Shown here piece after piece: positions 60,059 to 64,000 of a stretch of 64,000 nt of DNA (position 1 is the stretch's first letter; each line of letters begins with the position of its first letter). The notes below the pieces were generated by a model. It was not told where the DNA came from. It did not search any database and saw only the letters and a list, made by a program, of their open reading frames with translations. This stretch comes from Melieria omissa (lineage: Eukaryota; Arthropoda; Insecta; Diptera; Ulidiidae): the NCBI GenBank assembly GCA_963971225.1, contig OZ020269.1, positions 78,034,450 to 78,098,449 of the forward strand, written 5' to 3'. The translations under genes were made by a program, and so were the position numbers.

Positions 60059-60493
60059 TGAAAAATAATGTTGCTTTTTTTCGTATGCTTACTTGCACAT
60101 GTATTGATAGGCACACGAAAAAAGATTTTGTTTCAATTAGATCTTTCAAAAAATGCCGAAAGCTGCACGCTGTGCCAGAAATCGTAGGCAAATAGCAATA
60201 TATGTGTGTTATTTTTTTTTAATTACAATATGTCCATCTAAAGGTCCATAACTTATCTTGTCTTATCACTTACAGGCCATTTTAAAGTACGAATTTTCCC
60301 CTATTTGTGAAAAGTTCCCAATCATTATAAGCAACACTCTGTATAAGGCATTGTCATTCTGCCGTTTTCCCGAAATACACAAAAATATACCTGTATATTT
60401 TTCTATCATGCCAATTGCTATGTTTTAAAATAAGGGCATGGAGTGAGAGAACTGTCAGCTAATTGCTTCACTTTGTTTATTTCATCATGAATC
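60059..60493. other. Spacer
   Basis: AT-rich; nothing recognised. Confidence 0.4.
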
Positions 60494-60852
60494 GTATGAA
60501 CACAAGGTTTATAGAAAACAAGGTCAAGACATCAATGCCAGGAAAATTGAGTTTTTCACCAGTGATGTAGTACGAATTTTTTTAAACTGTCAGGGGACAG
60601 TGGGATGAGTACGACCTTTTACAAAATCATTATTTCCCCCAAGAAAAGATTATATATGCATATGAAAAGTTAATTATTTGGTTTAACTATAGTTAATATA
60701 TACATACTTATGTGTCAATTGCTTAGTGATTTAGAAAGAGGTTGGACCAAAATTGCCTCGCTGTGTTACCAATAAGACACTCTTGCCCTTTAATATAATT
60801 AGATATATCTTTTTAATATTATTTTTTAATAATTTATAGCAATTTATATTTT

Positions 60853-62209
60853 TGTCCTGTGCTGAAGAAAGGCGACCCAACAATATGCGCCAACTACAGG
60901 GGTATAAGCCTACTTCCCATTGCATACAAGGTCCTGACGAGCGTACTATTTATGTGAAAGATTAAAGCCACTCGCCAAGGCGCTGATTGGACCTTATCAG
61001 TGCGGCTTTAGACCTGGTAAGTCCACCATCGACCAGATATTCACTTTACGCCAAATCCTGGAGAAGACCCATGAGAATCAAATCGTTACACACCATCTCT
61101 TCATCGATTACAAGGCAGCATTCGATAGCCCGATAAGGGATCGCCTATATGCCGCATTGTCTGAACTTGGTATCCCTGCAAAGCTCGTGAGACTTTGCAG
61201 AGCGACGTTGAGCAATACGCGCAGCTCCGTCAAGGTTGGAAGTGACCTCTCCGACCCCTTTGATACCGTTCGAGGTTTCAGACAGGGTGATCCTTTGTCC
61301 TGCGACCTCTTTAACTTCACCATGGAGAGTGTTCTGCGCAAGGCCGGTGTACATCGTAATGGCACAATTTTCAACCAAAGTGTCCAGCTCCTTGCCTACG
61401 CTGATGACATTGATGTCATCGGACGTAACAAGCGAGATGTCACCGCTGCCTTTGCGGCTATCGAAAGAGAATCTGCCAAAATGGGTCTGGTGGTAAATGA
61501 GGGCAAGACGAAGTATATGCTGTCTACATGCAGGGACTCGCAGCGGCTAGGGTCTCACGTCGAGGCCGACAGGTGTACTTTTGAAGTTGTCAAGGAATTC
61601 GTCTACCTTGGCACTGCCATCAACAGCAGCAGTGATGTCAGCCTGGAGATAAAGCGAAGGATAACTCTTGCCAACAGGTGCTACTACGGTCTCGGTAGGC
61701 AATTGAGAACTAGAGACCTCTCTCGACCGACAAAACTTGCACTCTATAGGACGCTTATCTTGCCCGTGCTCCTCTATGGCGCTGAAGCATGGACAATGGC
61801 ACGAAACGACATAGCGGCCCTTGGAGTGTTCGAGAGGAAGGTACTTCGCAAAATCGTCGGCCCTGTTCGTGTTGGTGACGACTATCGTATACGAACCAAT
61901 AACGAACTGTATGAGCTGTATAAGGACATGGACGTAGCGCAGCGAATAAATATCCAGCGGCTACGCTGGCTCGGTCATGTCTGCCGCATGGACGACGAAG
62001 CTCCGGCGAAAAAGGTGTTCGATGTGATGGTTGGAAGTCGACGGCGAAGAGGGAGGCCGTGTCTCCGGTGGAAGGACCAAGTTGAAGAGGCCCTGTCATC
62101 TCTTGGTGTTACCAACTGGAGAAGGCGCGCGCAAAGCAGAGGCGCCTGGAGAGAAGTTTTGCGGCAGGCCGTAACCCGATAACGGGTTGTTATGGCCAGT
62201 TAAGTAAGT
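60853..62209 (+). mobile_element. RTE-clade non-LTR element, 5'-truncated
   Basis: 12-bp TSD AATTTATATTTT (60841-60852, 62210-62221). It starts in the RT fingers ([19 protein letters not shown]). It ends with GTTATGGCCAGTTAAGTAAGT, a short-repeat tail instead of poly(A), which fits RTE elements. Confidence 0.92.
60859..62182 (+). pseudogene. RTE reverse transcriptase, partial
   Basis: Frame 1 covers [15 protein letters not shown] to about 60950. A small indel shifts to ERLKPLAKALIGPYQCGFRP, HLFIDYKAAFDS (palm motif A) and GIPAKLVRLCRATL. This second frame stays open to the stop at 62180-62182. It includes GFRQGDPLSCDLFNF, LLAYADDIDVIG (YADD), FVYLGTAI and the C-terminal RLRWLGHVCRMDDEAPAKKV segment. 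The endonuclease is missing because of 5' truncation. The catalytic core is otherwise intact in sequence. Confidence 0.9.
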
Positions 62210-62263
62210 AATTTATATTTTAATTTTTTCCTCAATATAACTATTTTATTATATTTAATTAAA

Positions 62264-62504
62264 AAGGATCCGGTTTTCTGTATATGATAACCATTTTAAA
62301 CTGATGGTCATCTCCAAAACCGTCCTCCTTGAAGTGACGCGGACAAAATCTTTCAGTCATGAAATTGGTATTGTCGCGCCCACAAAAAGTTGCTCAAATA
62401 CTTCTCCGTAGTGCGTCTTTCGGGAACCTCAGATAATGTCCCGCAAAATTACACAAAATTTGTACGATTCTTTTTAGCCGACGTTGGCCCAATGCACACT
62501 TCAT
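62264..62504 (-). pseudogene. THAP zinc-finger domain of a P-like transposase
   Basis: From ATG 62504 the frame reads MKCALGQRRLKR..., RFPKDALRRSI, a TGA where THAP domains have their conserved Trp, then ATFCGRDNTNFM and ERFCPRHFKEDGF. C..C...FPKD...W...C-x2-H-F is the C2CH THAP pattern, the DNA-binding domain of P-element transposase. The second N-terminal cysteine is Arg here but Cys in copy 1 (24147). The rest of the transposase is absent. Confidence 0.82.
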
Positions 62505-62915
62505 TGTTTACGTTTCGTTTTTTTTTTATCAAATCACAATTGTTGTAAACTGTTTTCATGACAACGTTATATTTTGCACTTTTTATTTTTCCAAAGATTC
62601 CAAACCGTTTTGGTTACAATTTTGCGTTAAAATATTAAACTATTAAAAAAAAATGCCGTTGGCTAATCAAATATTTCATAACGAATGAAAACTAACTTAA
62701 GTTTAGAAAAATTCTGCACATGTTATTGCAGAATTTGCAGATGTTAATGAAACTGTCAAAAAAGATGTGTATTAAGGGGCTTTCAGTCTTAAAAAGGAAT
62801 ATACGCACAAATAAAATAAAGTATTATACTCTGAAATGATCACCTTATAAATCTTCACCAATGACGTCATCAGCCAGATGTCGTAATCTTTATTTTATCA
62901 TTTTTGGTATGAACA

Positions 62916-63446
62916 GTTGTAGCTAGACAAACAATTAAAAAACCAGCCGAATTTTGTCGCCAACTCCAGCAGTAACCATAGGGGCCAAATTTTTGTCGGT
63001 GCTTTAGCACCCGCTTAAAACCCCCTTTTTAAAAATATTATATCTGTTATATCTTATATACAAGCGGAAAGACTGCGACTGCAATCCAACGACTTCTGAA
63101 CCGAACTATCGCTTTTGAATATCAGGGATATAGCTAGGTTCACAATGGAATCCTCTTGGTTCGCCATGAGCCATTGAGCTTTTCACGTAGAAGGCTGCCA
63201 CTCCAACCTAACCTAACCTTCCATCGACTTAAGTTGGTATATGACATTTTGTAAAACAATGTTTTGCAAAGTTGACAACATTCAAACAATAAGTTAAACG
63301 ACTGTTAAATATTTAAAATTCAGCTAAAAACTCCTAAACTCTAAGAAAGCGTAAGTATGTTCGGAAACAACCACATTTTGAACAAAGTGACAGTGGCAAA
63401 AAGGACCACTAAAAAGAAACTTAGTGGAGGAAAATTGCACTACCAC
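62916..63446. repeat. Spacer with a retrotransposon 3'-tail-like segment
   Basis: Sequence ending CCAACCTAACCTAACC near 63216 resembles the 3' end of the LOA/I-type fragment at 26454. No coding part is present. Confidence 0.3.
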
Positions 63447-63450
63447 TTAA

Positions 63451-63970
63451 CCCTCTCGGTACTTCTTTTTTGTTTTTAACTTTAAAAATCATTCTTTTCC
63501 ATTTTATTACTGTTTAAGCCTACATAATGAATAATCAAAAGTCATTTTTTAAAATATTGTTCGGAAAAGTGGTTTTTGGGCATCATGAAATATGGCATAG
63601 TAAGAAATAAAAAAAATCGTACAGCCTTAGTGAACTATATTTGGGATCTTACTTTTTTTACACTTACTAAAGCAATAAATACCTACTAGAATACTTGCAA
63701 TAAGCCTATAAAATAAATTGATTTTTGTAATAGAATAAGTAAAAGTACGAAGTGACCTCTTTTTGTAAAATACGCAGCTCGATAGGACTGCGCACTTTCT
63801 GAACCCTTACAATTTACTTGGTACACTAATCAAAATATTTTTTTCATTATTTGGTATAAAAACCTTCAGAGAAAAATACAAAAATTTAAAAATATAGTAT
63901 CCACAAGTTTTTGACCTAAAACAGGCACTGAAAAGAGGCTATGCCATATGGCATAGAATAACCGAAAGGG
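63451..63970. mobile_element. piggyBac-type MITE (520 bp)
   Basis: TTAA at 63447-63450 and 63971-63974; TIR CCCTCTCGGT and CCCTTTCGGT. Palindrome CTATGCCATATGGCATAG lies near the right end. Confidence 0.88.
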
Positions 63971-64000
63971 TTAACATAGTGATAGATGGAACTTGTTTTA

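Larger units (their letters stand above)
60503..62906 (-). mobile_element. P-like (THAP) element copy 3, split by an RTE element
   Basis: Direct repeat GTATGAACA (60494-60502, 62907-62915). Ends CAAGGTTTATAGAAAACAAG and CAAAAATGATAAAATAAAG. Own sequence about 1.05 kb. It carries the best-preserved THAP domain (62264-62504). Confidence 0.9.

Noticed and set aside
1..64000. A CRISPR array, operon or prokaryotic-type defence system
   Set aside because: The gene structure is eukaryotic with spliced exons, and no regular spacer-repeat array occurs.

Overview
This is a piece of an AT-rich insect nuclear genome, most likely a higher fly of the tephritid type. The host genes have short introns with GT-AG ends, and the repeats are those typical of Diptera (mariner, Tc1, hAT, piggyBac-like, P-like, LOA/I, Jockey and RTE elements). 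There is no bacterial operon, CRISPR array or viral genome, and I saw no defence-type gene cluster.

Host genes are confined to about 8.9-13.0 kb. A three-exon SMYD4-like SET/MYND protein gene lies on the plus strand at 8992-10845. A convergent OSCP1 gene lies on the minus strand at 11951-12912; its first coding exon is not recognisable in the window. A possible 58-residue small ORF on the minus strand (11571-11747) lies between them. Almost everything else is transposon-derived.

Layout: 1-2530, the 5' half of a minus-strand LOA/I-type non-LTR element. 4730-6590, a dead Jockey-type RT split by a TTAA MITE. 6837-8290, a hAT-type element with a second hAT-type element inside it. 8.9-13.0 kb, the host genes. 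13109-15170, a MITE and two internally deleted mariners. 15883-19546, a 5'-truncated LOA/I-type element whose ORF is still open for more than 1,180 codons. 20828-21850, a local tandem duplication and a Jockey-type 3' fragment. 22770-41310, a very deep nest of insertions. 41780-46605, a mariner and several MITEs. 46947-47742, a Tc1 relic. 51475-57901, piggyBac-like, Tc1/rosa-like and hAT relics. 58357-63970, a hAT-type element, MITEs and a THAP/P-like element holding an RTE insertion.

The nest can be read layer by layer because target-site duplications (TSDs) survive. A decayed multicopy ORF with a YSD...GQNKN motif was hit by a 329-bp MITE (TSD ATA), an 11-kb P-like composite (TSD GTTTGAAT) and a 6.2-kb hAT composite (TSD TATTCTAC). 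The P-like element holds a TIR element with 3-bp TSDs, itself split by a hAT that holds a Tc1. It also holds a Helitron-like element, split by a hAT that holds a mariner. Removing the MITE or the P-like insertion with one TSD copy rejoins the disrupted reading frame.

Most copies lack intact transposases. The longest open transposon frame is the LOA/I-type ORF2 at 15976-19530, followed by a partly open RTE reverse transcriptase at 61160-62182.
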